Positions 1-6,818 of a stretch of 11,327 nt of DNA are shown piece by piece; position 1 is the first letter of the stretch, and the number at the start of each line of letters is the position of its first letter. This DNA is from Oscillospiraceae bacterium. GTDB lineage: Bacteria > Bacillota > Clostridia > Oscillospirales > Oscillospiraceae. The notes beneath the pieces are model-generated. The model did not search any database. It worked only from the letters and a program-made list of their open reading frames with translations, and was not told the origin of the DNA. A program made the translations under genes and the position numbers. The stretch lies in NCBI GenBank assembly GCA_028691385.1, contig JAQUZL010000061.1, positions 1-11,327 of the forward strand, given 5' to 3'.

Positions 1-672
1 ACGGTGATCTCCGAGAGCTTCCTTGGCAAAGCCGGTGTGGAGCTGTGGGCGCTGGTGAACCCGCTGAACGACCCCATGACCGTGCTGGTCATTGCCATCC
101 TTCTCGGCGCGATTCACATGCTGTTCGGTCAGGGCGTCCACATGTATATGGGCGCGCGAGACGGCGGCTTCAAGGGCTTTATCGATGCGGCGCTGGATGT
201 GGTTCCCTGGTGGACCGTCTTTGCCGGCATCGGCCTGATGGTCGCAACAGGAAGCGCGGCGCTCATTTGGGGCGGCGTCATTTTCCTCATCGCCACGCAG
301 GGACGTCACAAAGAAGGCCTGCTCGGCAAGCTTTGGGGCGGCATCGCCTCGCTGTATGACATCACCTCGTGGCTCGGCGACATTTTGTCCTACGCCCGAC
401 TGATGGCGCTGATGCTGGCCACCACCGTCATCGCAAGCGTGGTCAACATTCTTGGCACGCTGCCCGGCTCGATCATCGCGTTTATCCCGATCTTCCTCAT
501 CGGCCACGTGTTCAACCTTGGTATCAACGTCATTGGCACCTATGTCCATGCGGCTCGTCTGCAATATCTGGAATTCTTCAGCAAGTTCTACAAGGGCGGC
601 GGCACTGCGTTCACGCCGCTGCAGTACGACACAAAGTATTGTGATGTCGTACCCGAAACGAAGGAGGCGTAG
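1..672 (+). CDS. ntpI: V-type ATP synthase subunit I (a-subunit), 3' part only
   Basis: This is the membrane stator subunit of the V-type ATPase; its C-terminal membrane domain forms the two ion half-channels beside the rotating K ring. The reading frame is open from base 1, so the N-terminal cytoplasmic arm and first helices lie left of the window; the GTG at 4 is not a start. The fragment has several hydrophobic segments and ends in a family-typical tail (EFFSKFYKGGG near fragment residues 191-201). Two conserved arginines are visible: fragment residue 133 in SYARLMAL (codon 397-399) and residue 186 in HAARLQYLEFF (codon 556-558). They match the stator arginines that face the ring carboxylate in Thermus-type I subunits (family knowledge). 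The last codons contain the AAGGAGG (661-667) that serves the next gene, suggesting coupled translation. Confidence 0.95.
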   Translation, partial: TVISESFLGKAGVELWALVNPLNDPMTVLVIAILLGAIHMLFGQGVHMYMGARDGGFKGFIDAALDVVPWWTVFAGIGLMVATGSAALIWGGVIFLIATQGRHKEGLLGKLWGGIASLYDITSWLGDILSYARLMALMLATTVIASVVNILGTLPGSIIAFIPIFLIGHVFNLGINVIGTYVHAARLQYLEFFSKFYKGGGTAFTPLQYDTKYCDVVPETKEA

Positions 673-674
673 TC

Positions 675-1172
675 ATGATAGCCTTTCTCTCCAGTCTGGG
701 TCTGGAATCGTTTGGCGTTCCGATCGCAATGCTGGGCGCATCTCTGGCTGTCGGGCTGGCCTGCTGTGGCTCGGCAAAGGGCGTCGGTATGGTCGGTCAG
801 GCCGGCTCGGGCGTACTTTCCGTTGATCCCGGCAAATTCGCCCGCGTGCTGATTTTGCAGATTTTACCGGGCACACAGGGGCTTTACGGTCTGGTTGTCT
901 GGTTTCTGGCGCTCATGAAGCTTGGCTTCTTCTCCGGCGCGCTGGTCAGCATGGATTTGCTCTCCGGCATCAAATTCTTTGGCGCGTGTATGCCGGTTGC
1001 CCTTGGCGGCTTCTTCTTCGGCGTTGCGCAGGGCAGGCTCTGCTCCAGCAGTCTTTCCCTGATTGCCCGGCGTCCGGGCGATCTGTCCAAGAGCATCATT
1101 CTGGCCATCATGGTCGAGTTTTACTCCATTCTCGCGCTGCTGGCGTCGTTTTTGATGCTCAACAGTTTTTGA
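675..1172 (+). CDS. ntpK: V-type ATP synthase subunit K, copy 1 (rotor ring proteolipid)
   Basis: This is a ring-forming proteolipid of the membrane rotor, 165 aa, built as two fused hairpins (four membrane helices, roughly residues 14-35, 57-82, 98-121, 137-163), the usual size and form of V-type K/c subunits. The ion-binding set of E. hirae NtpK (L61, T64, Q65, Q110, E139) is matched by L64, T67 and Q68 in LPGTQGLYG, Q119 in VAQGR and E148 in IMVEFY. The ATG lies 7 nt after AAGGAGG, 2 nt after the ntpI stop. It has about 10 more N-terminal residues than copy 2 (MIAFLSSLGLESFG...). By hand alignment the copies are about 70% identical over 148 ungapped positions; the least alike stretch is around residues 89-101, between helices 2 and 3. 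The two may mix in one ring or be used alternately; the sequence does not say which. Confidence 0.95.
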   Translation: MIAFLSSLGLESFGVPIAMLGASLAVGLACCGSAKGVGMVGQAGSGVLSVDPGKFARVLILQILPGTQGLYGLVVWFLALMKLGFFSGALVSMDLLSGIKFFGACMPVALGGFFFGVAQGRLCSSSLSLIARRPGDLSKSIILAIMVEFYSILALLASFLMLNSF

Positions 1173-1211
1173 AAACAGACATTTCTTCAAATTAAGGAGG
1201 ACTACATTATT
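1173..1211 (+). promoter_or_regulatory. AT-rich translation initiation leader of the second ntpK
   Basis: A 39-nt gap between the two ring genes, much richer in A and T than the flanking coding DNA. It contains a full AAGGAGG (1194-1200) 11 nt before the ATG. A weak TTTGAA/TTCAAA pairing (1168-1173 with 1186-1191) is too short to be a terminator. An unstructured AU-rich leader before a strong Shine-Dalgarno is known to boost translation of E. coli atpE, the F-type ring gene; a similar role here is inference. Confidence 0.4.
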
Positions 1212-1700
1212 ATGTATATTGGACTTGGTATTGCGTTTTTGGGCGCAGCGCTGGCAGTTGGCCTGGCGTGCTCCGGCTCGGCAAAGGGTGTCGGCAGTGT
1301 TGGTGAAATCGGCTCGGGCGTGCTTGCGGAAGATCCCGGCAAATTCTCTCAGGTTCTGATTCTTCAAATTATCCCCGGCACCCAGGGTCTTTACGGCCTG
1401 GTCGCATGGTTCTTCGCGCTGATGAAGCTCGGCTTTTTCTCCGGCAATCTGGTGCAGCTCACCGCCGGTCAGGGCGTCATTTTCTTCGCAGCCTGCATGC
1501 CCATGGCCATCGGCGGCCTGATTTCCGCTATTGCACAGGGTCGCTGCGCGGCTGCTTCCACCGCAATGATTGCAAAGCGCCCCGATCAGCTCTCCAAGGG
1601 CATCATTATGGCCATCATGGTCGAGTTTTACGCCATCTTGTGCCTGTTGGCATCGTTCTTGATGCTCAACAGTCTGACCGGCCTGCTGGGCCTGGCATAA
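1212..1700 (+). CDS. ntpK: V-type ATP synthase subunit K, copy 2 (rotor ring proteolipid)
   Basis: Second ring proteolipid, 162 aa, with the same four-helix double-hairpin layout as copy 1. The ion-binding residues are present: I54 (a backbone-carbonyl position, Leu in E. hirae), T57 and Q58 in IPGTQGLYG, Q109 in IAQGR, and E138 in IMVEFY. Unlike copy 1 it begins almost directly at helix 1 (MYIGLGIAFLG), closer to the short N-terminus of typical bacterial K subunits, and it ends with a slightly longer tail (LTGLLGLA). The start is fixed by a complete AAGGAGG 11 nt upstream. Local DNA identity with copy 1 is high around the GSAKGVG and IMVEFY motifs but many third positions have changed, so the duplication is not recent. 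The gene has its own strong ribosome binding site, so it may be the main ring subunit (inference). Confidence 0.96.
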   Translation: MYIGLGIAFLGAALAVGLACSGSAKGVGSVGEIGSGVLAEDPGKFSQVLILQIIPGTQGLYGLVAWFFALMKLGFFSGNLVQLTAGQGVIFFAACMPMAIGGLISAIAQGRCAAASTAMIAKRPDQLSKGIIMAIMVEFYAILCLLASFLMLNSLTGLLGLA

Positions 1701-1725
1701 GGCTCATAGAAAGGTTGAACCCGAT

Positions 1726-2325
1726 ATGGATGGAATAGAAAAAATCACAGGCCGCATCCAGCAGGACGCCAGCGCCGAGGTGGAAGCCGTTTTGGCCGCC
1801 GCCCGCGAGCAGGCTGCCGCCATCGCGGCGGACGCCGCGCAAAAGGCTGCGGCGGAAACCGCAAAGATTGCCCAGCGCAGCGAGCAGGCCGCCGCAGAGC
1901 TTGTTTCCCGCAGAGCCAGCGTTGACGCGCTGGAAGCAAAAAAAGCACTGCTTGGCGTGAAGCAGGAAATGATCTCCACCGTCTTTGACCGGACGCTGGA
2001 AGCGCTTTGCGCGCTGCCGGAGGATGATTATGTGGCGCTGCTGGCAAGGCTCGCCGTCGGCGCAGTGACAAGCGGCGAGGAATCGCTGATTTTCTCGGCA
2101 GGCGATCGCAGCCGCGTCGGCAAAAAAGTGGTCAACCGCGCAAACGAGCTGCTTGAGCAAGCCGGCAAAAATGCCGCGCTGACCCTAGACGCCGAATCGC
2201 GCCCGGTTCGCGGCGGTTTGTATGTCCGGAGCGGCAGAATCGAAGCGAACTGCACGCTGGAAACCATTGTCCGTCTGATGCGGGAAACCGCGTCCGGCGA
2301 AGTTGCCGCAAGGCTCTTCGCATGA
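1726..2325 (+). CDS. ntpE: V-type ATP synthase subunit E (peripheral stalk)
   Basis: Subunit E pairs with the H (G) subunit as a long coiled coil that ties the A3B3 head to subunit I and resists rotation. The 199-aa product has an Ala/Glu/Lys/Gln-rich helical N-terminal half (about residues 1-75; for example AAAREQAAAIAADAAQKAAA), as expected for the coiled coil. The compact C-terminal domain ends with GGLYVRSGRIEANCTLETI (about residues 163-181), the most recognisable part of the E family. Length is normal. The ATG follows ntpK2 by 25 nt with only a modest AAAGG (1710-1714), 11 nt upstream, so translation may be weaker than for the ring genes. Its expected partner gene (subunit H) is not found between 1 and 7517 and may lie upstream of ntpI as in E. 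hirae. Confidence 0.93.
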   Translation: MDGIEKITGRIQQDASAEVEAVLAAAREQAAAIAADAAQKAAAETAKIAQRSEQAAAELVSRRASVDALEAKKALLGVKQEMISTVFDRTLEALCALPEDDYVALLARLAVGAVTSGEESLIFSAGDRSRVGKKVVNRANELLEQAGKNAALTLDAESRPVRGGLYVRSGRIEANCTLETIVRLMRETASGEVAARLFA

Positions 2326-2330
2326 TCTGG

Positions 2331-2349
2331 AAAGGAGGTTCTGGCGTTG
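2331..2349 (+). promoter_or_regulatory. Ribosome binding site fixing a TTG start for ntpC
   Basis: AAAGGAGG at 2331-2338 lies 8 nt before TTG at 2347-2349. No ATG or GTG with a comparable ribosome binding site lies nearby in this frame, and the next in-frame ATG (2413) would remove the conserved N-terminal segment LSTRVRALE. The TTG start is therefore well supported. Confidence 0.75.
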
Positions 2350-3348
2350 CCTGCAATCACTGATACCGATTACCTGTTTCTCTCGACGCGCGTCCGTGCA
2401 TTGGAGAGCAATATGCTGACCCGGGACAGAATGGAACGGATTCTGGAAAGCAAGTCCGACGAGGACGCCATGCGCGTGCTTGCCGAATGCGGCTATGACG
2501 ACACGATGGAAGCCGTCAATATGGATACCATCGGTCAGATGCTCGCGATGGAGCGAAACAGCGTGTTCAACGATTTGTATACTTCTGCGCCCGATCCAGC
2601 TCTCATCGACGTGTTTCGTGTGAAATACGATTATAACAACCTGAAGGTCATTTTGAAATCCGACGCCATGGGCAAGGATGCCGACGACCTGCTGGTAGAT
2701 ATCGGCCGTATCCCGGCCAAGGTGCTCAGGGAAGCCGTTCACACCGGCGATCTGCACGCGCTGCCGTCCATGCTGCAGCATGCCTGTCTGGAAGGCCGCG
2801 AGACGCTCAACACCACCCATGACCCGCAGATGGCAGATTTCGTCCTCGACCGGATCTATTTTGAGGATATGCTGGAGCTGGCGCAGGGCGTTGGTTCAAA
2901 CTACCTGTCCGGCTATGTCCGCGTCTGTATCGACGTGGCAAACCTGCGCAGTGTGGTGCGCACCATGCGGCTTGGCAAAGGCACCGAATTTTTGGAGGGC
3001 GTGCTGTTTGCCGGCGGCAATGTTGACCGCAGAAGCATTTTGAACGGCGTCACATCCGGCGCTTCGCTGGAAGATCTGTTCACCGCCACCGCAATGGCGG
3101 ACGCCGCCGCGGCAGGCAATGTTGCCCTACATTCCGGCACACTGACCGTTTTTGAGAAGGCCTGCGACAATGCCGTTGTCGCCTATCTCAAAACCGCTAA
3201 ATATGTCCCCTTCGGCGAAGCGCCCGTCGTTGCGTTTTTCGCCGCAAAGGATCTGGAACTGACCGCAATCCGCATCATGATGGCCGGCCGCATGGCAGGT
3301 CTTGACGCCGATGCCATCCGGGAAAGGCTGCGTGATAGTTATGTCTAA
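2347..3348 (+). CDS. ntpC: V-type ATP synthase subunit C (d-type, rotor-to-ring connector)
   Basis: Subunit C (homologue of eukaryotic subunit d) is the funnel-shaped socket that joins the central shaft D-F to the K ring, so it turns with the rotor. The 333-aa product has the expected size and is largely alpha-helical and soluble. The N-terminus YLFLSTRVRALESNMLTRD resembles the family start (variants of 'YAxARIRALExxLL'). The middle keeps the 'FRVKYDYNNLKVILK' element at about residues 89-103, and a second related element is seen near FVLDRIYFEDMLELA and YVRVCIDVANLRSVVR, in line with the repeated helical units of this family. Translation starts at TTG after a strong AAAGGAGG. Its last 8 nt overlap the preferred start of ntpG, indicating translational coupling between two rotor subunits. 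Confidence 0.94.
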   Translation: MPAITDTDYLFLSTRVRALESNMLTRDRMERILESKSDEDAMRVLAECGYDDTMEAVNMDTIGQMLAMERNSVFNDLYTSAPDPALIDVFRVKYDYNNLKVILKSDAMGKDADDLLVDIGRIPAKVLREAVHTGDLHALPSMLQHACLEGRETLNTTHDPQMADFVLDRIYFEDMLELAQGVGSNYLSGYVRVCIDVANLRSVVRTMRLGKGTEFLEGVLFAGGNVDRRSILNGVTSGASLEDLFTATAMADAAAAGNVALHSGTLTVFEKACDNAVVAYLKTAKYVPFGEAPVVAFFAAKDLELTAIRIMMAGRMAGLDADAIRERLRDSYV

Positions 3349-3649
3349 AATCGCCGTTCTGGGTGACCGCGACAGTGTTCTGGGCTTCCGTGCACTGGGA
3401 CTGACGGCTTTCCCTGCAGCAGACGCCGCCGAGGCAAAAGCACAGCTGGTGCATCTGGCAAAGTCCGATTACGCAATCATCTATATCACCGAGCAGCTCG
3501 CCAGCGAACTGCCGGATGAAATTTCACGTTACAAAGATCAGCTGACGCCGGCCGTCATTCTGATTCCCGGCAAAGCCGGCACGCTCGGCCTTGGCGACGA
3601 CGCTCTGCAAAGTGCAATGGAGCGCGCCGTCGGCGCCAACATACTATAA
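3341..3649 (+). CDS. ntpG: V-type ATP synthase subunit F (NtpG, central shaft)
   Basis: A small central-stalk subunit that binds subunit D and forms the rotor shaft with it. The 102-aa product starts MSKIAVLGDRDSVLGFRALGL, the typical F-subunit opening, followed by a Rossmann-like alpha/beta fold (YAIIYITEQLA, then PAVILIPGKAG) and the family's C-terminal helix (DDALQSAMERAVG). Start choice: ATG at 3341 gives the normal N-terminus and overlaps ntpC by 8 nt. An in-frame GTG at 3332 would add three residues and sits 6 nt after GGAAAGG (3319-3325), so it is a real alternative. The longer reading from TTG 3302 lies inside ntpC and is unlikely. The product is called NtpG in the E. hirae scheme and AtpF or subunit F elsewhere. 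Confidence 0.93.
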   Translation: MSKIAVLGDRDSVLGFRALGLTAFPAADAAEAKAQLVHLAKSDYAIIYITEQLASELPDEISRYKDQLTPAVILIPGKAGTLGLGDDALQSAMERAVGANIL

Positions 3650-3669
3650 ACAGGAAGGAAGGATAACCA

Positions 3670-5433
3670 ATGGCGAATGGCAAAATCGTCAAGGTTTCCG
3701 GCCCGCTGGTCGTTGCAGAGGGGCTGGCTGACGCCAGCATGTACGACGTTGTCCGCGTCGGCAAGCAGCGACTGATTGGCGAAGTAATTGAAATGCGCGG
3801 TGATTCCGCTTCAATTCAGGTCTATGAGGAAACCTCCGGCCTCGGCCCAGGCGCCGAAGTCGAAACCACCGGCTTCCCGCTGTCCGTTGAACTTGGGCCG
3901 GGCATGCTCGAGCAGATCTATGACGGCATTCAGCGGCCGCTGTCCAAGATCATGGCGCTCAGCGGCCCCAACATCGCGCGCGGCGTGGATATTCCGGGCA
4001 TTGACCACGAGAAAAAGTGGTCCTTCACCCCGACCGTCAAACCCGGCGACACCGTAAAGCCCGGCGACATCATCGGCACCGTGCCGGAAAACAACGTCAT
4101 GATTCATAAAATCATGGTTCCCCGCGGTAAGGGCGGTGTGGTCAAGGACATCAAAGCCGGCGAATTCAACGTGCTCGAAACCGTCTGCACCCTGCAAGAC
4201 GGCACCGCGCTTTCCATGAGCCAGCGCTGGGGCGTCCGCTCCGGCCGTCCGTATCAGCGCAAGCTTTATCCGGAAAAGCCCCTTTGCTCCGGCCAGCGCA
4301 TCGTCGACACCCTGTTCCCCGTCGCAAAGGGCGGCACCGCGTGTGTCCCGGGTCCGTTCGGCTCCGGCAAGACGGTCATTCAGCATCAGCTGGCCAAATG
4401 GTCCGATGTGGATCTGGTCGTCTATATCGGCTGCGGCGAGCGCGGCAACGAGATGACCGACGTTCTGAACGAATTCCCGGAGCTGATCGACCCGCGCACC
4501 GGCGAAACCATCATGAAGCGCACCGTTCTCATTGCAAACACCTCGGATATGCCGGTCGCCGCCCGTGAAGCGTCCATCTATACCGGCATTACCATCGCAG
4601 AATATTTCCGTGATATGGGCTATGACGTCGCCGTCATCGCCGACTCCACCTCCCGTTGGGCAGAGGCGCTGCGCGAAATGTCCGGCCGTCTGGAAGAGAT
4701 GCCCGGCGAAGAAGGCTACCCCGCTTACCTGGCCTCCCGTCTTGCCCAGTTCTATGAACGCGCCGGCTGTGTCCAGTGCCTTGGCACGGACGAGCGCTTC
4801 GGCAGCCTGACCGCCATCGGCGCAGTTTCCCCTCCGGGCGGCGATACCTCCGAGCCGGTTTCGCAGGCCACCATGCGCATTGCAAAGGTGTTCTGGGGGC
4901 TTGACAGCGCGCTGGCCTATGCCCGCCACTTCCCCGCTATCAACTGGCTGAACTCCTACAGCCTGTATACCGACACCCTCGAGCCATGGCTCAACTCCAA
5001 CATCAGCCCGGATTGGATGAAGCACCGCGCCAAGACCATGCATATTTTGCAGGAAGAGGCCGAGCTGCAGGAAATCGTCCAGCTGGTCGGCAAGGATTCG
5101 CTGAGCGCGGCTGACCAGCAGACTCTGGAAACCGCCAAAATGATTCGTGAGGACTTTTTGCAGCAGAACTCCTTCAACGACGTTGACTGGTACTCCTCGT
5201 TCGACCGTCAGTTCCGGATGCTCAGCCTGATTCTGGATTTCGACACGCTTTGCCGCGACGCCATCACCAAGGGCGTCACCGTTTCCAGCATGTCGTATCT
5301 GCCCATCCGCGAGCGGATCGGCCGCGCCAAGAGCGTGCCGGAGGATCAGTATGTGAGCGTCTACGCACAGATTGAAACCGACGCCGCCGCACAGATCGCA
5401 GAACTCATTGCAAAGGCAGGTGCTGAAGAATGA
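3670..5433 (+). CDS. ntpA: V-type ATP synthase subunit A (catalytic)
   Basis: This is the catalytic subunit of the A3B3 head, which couples ATP hydrolysis or synthesis to ion transport. It is 587 aa, the usual length. In order: an N-terminal beta-barrel (1-70, opening KIVKVSGPLVVAEGL); the non-homologous bulge found in A but not B or F1-beta (about 110-190, with VKPGDTVKPGDIIGTV); the nucleotide-binding domain; and a C-terminal helical domain. The P-loop is G228-P-F-G-S-G-K234-T235. The catalytic glutamate is E257 in GCGERGNE. IADSTSRWAEALRE (about 321-334) and AIGAVSPPGGDTSEP are further A-subunit signatures. There is no sign of an intein, which occurs in some homologues. ATG 3670 follows a doubled AAGGAAGG (3655-3662) and lies 20 nt after ntpG. 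It overlaps ntpB by 4 nt (ATGA), fitting the equal A:B stoichiometry. Confidence 0.98.
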   Translation: MANGKIVKVSGPLVVAEGLADASMYDVVRVGKQRLIGEVIEMRGDSASIQVYEETSGLGPGAEVETTGFPLSVELGPGMLEQIYDGIQRPLSKIMALSGPNIARGVDIPGIDHEKKWSFTPTVKPGDTVKPGDIIGTVPENNVMIHKIMVPRGKGGVVKDIKAGEFNVLETVCTLQDGTALSMSQRWGVRSGRPYQRKLYPEKPLCSGQRIVDTLFPVAKGGTACVPGPFGSGKTVIQHQLAKWSDVDLVVYIGCGERGNEMTDVLNEFPELIDPRTGETIMKRTVLIANTSDMPVAAREASIYTGITIAEYFRDMGYDVAVIADSTSRWAEALREMSGRLEEMPGEEGYPAYLASRLAQFYERAGCVQCLGTDERFGSLTAIGAVSPPGGDTSEPVSQATMRIAKVFWGLDSALAYARHFPAINWLNSYSLYTDTLEPWLNSNISPDWMKHRAKTMHILQEEAELQEIVQLVGKDSLSAADQQTLETAKMIREDFLQQNSFNDVDWYSSFDRQFRMLSLILDFDTLCRDAITKGVTVSSMSYLPIRERIGRAKSVPEDQYVSVYAQIETDAAAQIAELIAKAGAEE

Positions 5434-6806
5434 TTAAGGAATATAGAACAATTTCAGAGGTTTCAGGCCCGCTGATGCTGGTCAAGGGCGTCGAGGGTGC
5501 AACCTTCGACGAGTTGGGTGAAATCGAGCTGCAAAACGGCGAGCTGCGCCGCTGCAAGGTTCTGGAAATTGACGGCACCGACGTTCTGGTACAGCTGTTT
5601 GAGCCGTCCACCGGCATCAATCTGGCAGGCTCTAAGGTGCGTTTTCTGGGTCATCCGCTGCAGCTGGCCGTGTCCGGCGATATGCTTGGTCGCGTCTTTG
5701 ACGGCATGGGTCGTCCCATCGACGGGGGCCCGGACATTCTGCCGGAAGCCTACCATGACATCAACGGTCTGCCCATGAATCCAGCTGCCCGCCGCTACCC
5801 CAACGAGTTTATTCAGACCGGCGTTTCCGCCATTGACGGCCTGAACACGCTGGTTCGCGGCCAGAAGCTGCCGATCTTCTCCGGCTCGGGTCTGCCCCAC
5901 GCACAGCTGGCCGCGCAGATCGCCCGTCAGGCAAAGGTTCTGGGCAGCGAGGGCAACTTCGCCGTTGTCTTTGCCGCCATCGGCATCACCTTTGAAGAGT
6001 CCGAATTTTTCGTGCACGACTTCCAGCGCACCGGCGCCATCGACCGTACGGTGCTCTTCACAAACCTTGCCAATGACCCGGCCATCGAACGCATCGCAAC
6101 GCCGCGTATGGCGCTGACCGCTGCGGAATATCTGGCATTTGAAAAGAATATGCACGTTCTGGTCATCCTGACCGACATCACCAACTACGCCGAAGCGCTG
6201 CGCGAGGTTTCCGCCGCGCGGAAGGAAGTCCCGGGTCGCCGCGGCTACCCCGGCTACCTCTACACCGACCTTGCCACACTGTACGAGCGCGCAGGCCGCC
6301 GCTATGACTCCGCCGGCTCGATCACGCTGATCCCGATTCTGACCATGCCGGAAGATGACAAGACCCATCCGATCCCTGACCTCACCGGTTACATCACCGA
6401 GGGTCAGATCATCCTCTCGCGCGACCTGTACCGCAAGGGCGTCAATCCGCCGATCGACGTTTTGCCGTCATTGAGCCGTCTGAAGGACAAGGGTATCGGC
6501 GCCGGAAAGACCCGTGAGGATCACTCCGGCGTGCTGAACCAGTTGTTTGCCGCCTACTCCGCAGGTAAGAGCGCCGCCGAGCTGATGACCATTCTGGGCG
6601 AGGCCGCGCTGACCGAAACCGACAAGCTCTACGCCAAGTTCGCAACGGAATTTGAGCAGCAGTACGTTGGCCAGGGCACAGACACCAACCGCAGCATCGA
6701 GCAGACGCTGGATCTGGGCTGGGAGCTGCTGTCGATCCTGCCGAAGTCCGAGCTCAAGCGTATCAAGCCGGAGTTCATCGACAAATACTATCCGAAGAAA
6801 GCTTAA
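5430..6806 (+). CDS. ntpB: V-type ATP synthase subunit B (non-catalytic)
   Basis: B alternates with A in the A3B3 hexamer and completes each catalytic site from the neighbouring side. The 458-aa product matches the E. hirae and Thermus B subunits in length. The N-terminal barrel starts YRTISEVSGPLMLVKGVEG. As expected for B, the P-loop is degenerate: the position reads SGSGLPHAQLAAQIARQ with no GKT. The arginine that reaches into the catalytic site is R350 in VLPSLSRL (codon 6477-6479), the same residue number as in E. hirae NtpB. DITNYAEALREVSAARKEVPGRRGYPGYLYTD is disrupted nowhere and is diagnostic of the family (about residues 249-280, key residues NYAEALR and GRRGYPGY). Translation is probably coupled to ntpA through the ATGA overlap, with AAAGGCAGG (5412-5420) upstream. 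Confidence 0.98.
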   Translation: MIKEYRTISEVSGPLMLVKGVEGATFDELGEIELQNGELRRCKVLEIDGTDVLVQLFEPSTGINLAGSKVRFLGHPLQLAVSGDMLGRVFDGMGRPIDGGPDILPEAYHDINGLPMNPAARRYPNEFIQTGVSAIDGLNTLVRGQKLPIFSGSGLPHAQLAAQIARQAKVLGSEGNFAVVFAAIGITFEESEFFVHDFQRTGAIDRTVLFTNLANDPAIERIATPRMALTAAEYLAFEKNMHVLVILTDITNYAEALREVSAARKEVPGRRGYPGYLYTDLATLYERAGRRYDSAGSITLIPILTMPEDDKTHPIPDLTGYITEGQIILSRDLYRKGVNPPIDVLPSLSRLKDKGIGAGKTREDHSGVLNQLFAAYSAGKSAAELMTILGEAALTETDKLYAKFATEFEQQYVGQGTDTNRSIEQTLDLGWELLSILPKSELKRIKPEFIDKYYPKKA

Positions 6807-6818
6807 GGGGGTCGTCTT

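Noticed and set aside
4..6. GTG at 4 as the start of a short membrane protein
   Set aside because: The frame is open from base 1, and the sequence aligns in memory to the interior of V-ATPase subunit I, so the gene is cut by the window edge.
864..1367. A 167-codon - strand frame spanning the ntpK1-ntpK2 gap
   Set aside because: Both flanking K genes are certain, and the peptide is highly charged with no known fold; it is an antisense shadow.
3302..3340. Longer ntpG beginning at TTG 3302
   Set aside because: It would add 13 residues from inside ntpC that do not match the conserved start of subunit F; ATG 3341 or GTG 3332 is better.
3811..5043. A 410-codon open frame on the - strand opposite ntpA
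   Set aside because: It lies wholly antisense to a certain gene, in the frame register that GC-rich third positions keep free of stops. Its translation is low-complexity (rich in Gly, Ala, His, Asp) and resembles no family.
5463..6368. A 301-codon open frame on the - strand opposite ntpB
   Set aside because: Same artefact of codon bias as opposite ntpA; no recognisable motif and no credible ribosome binding site.
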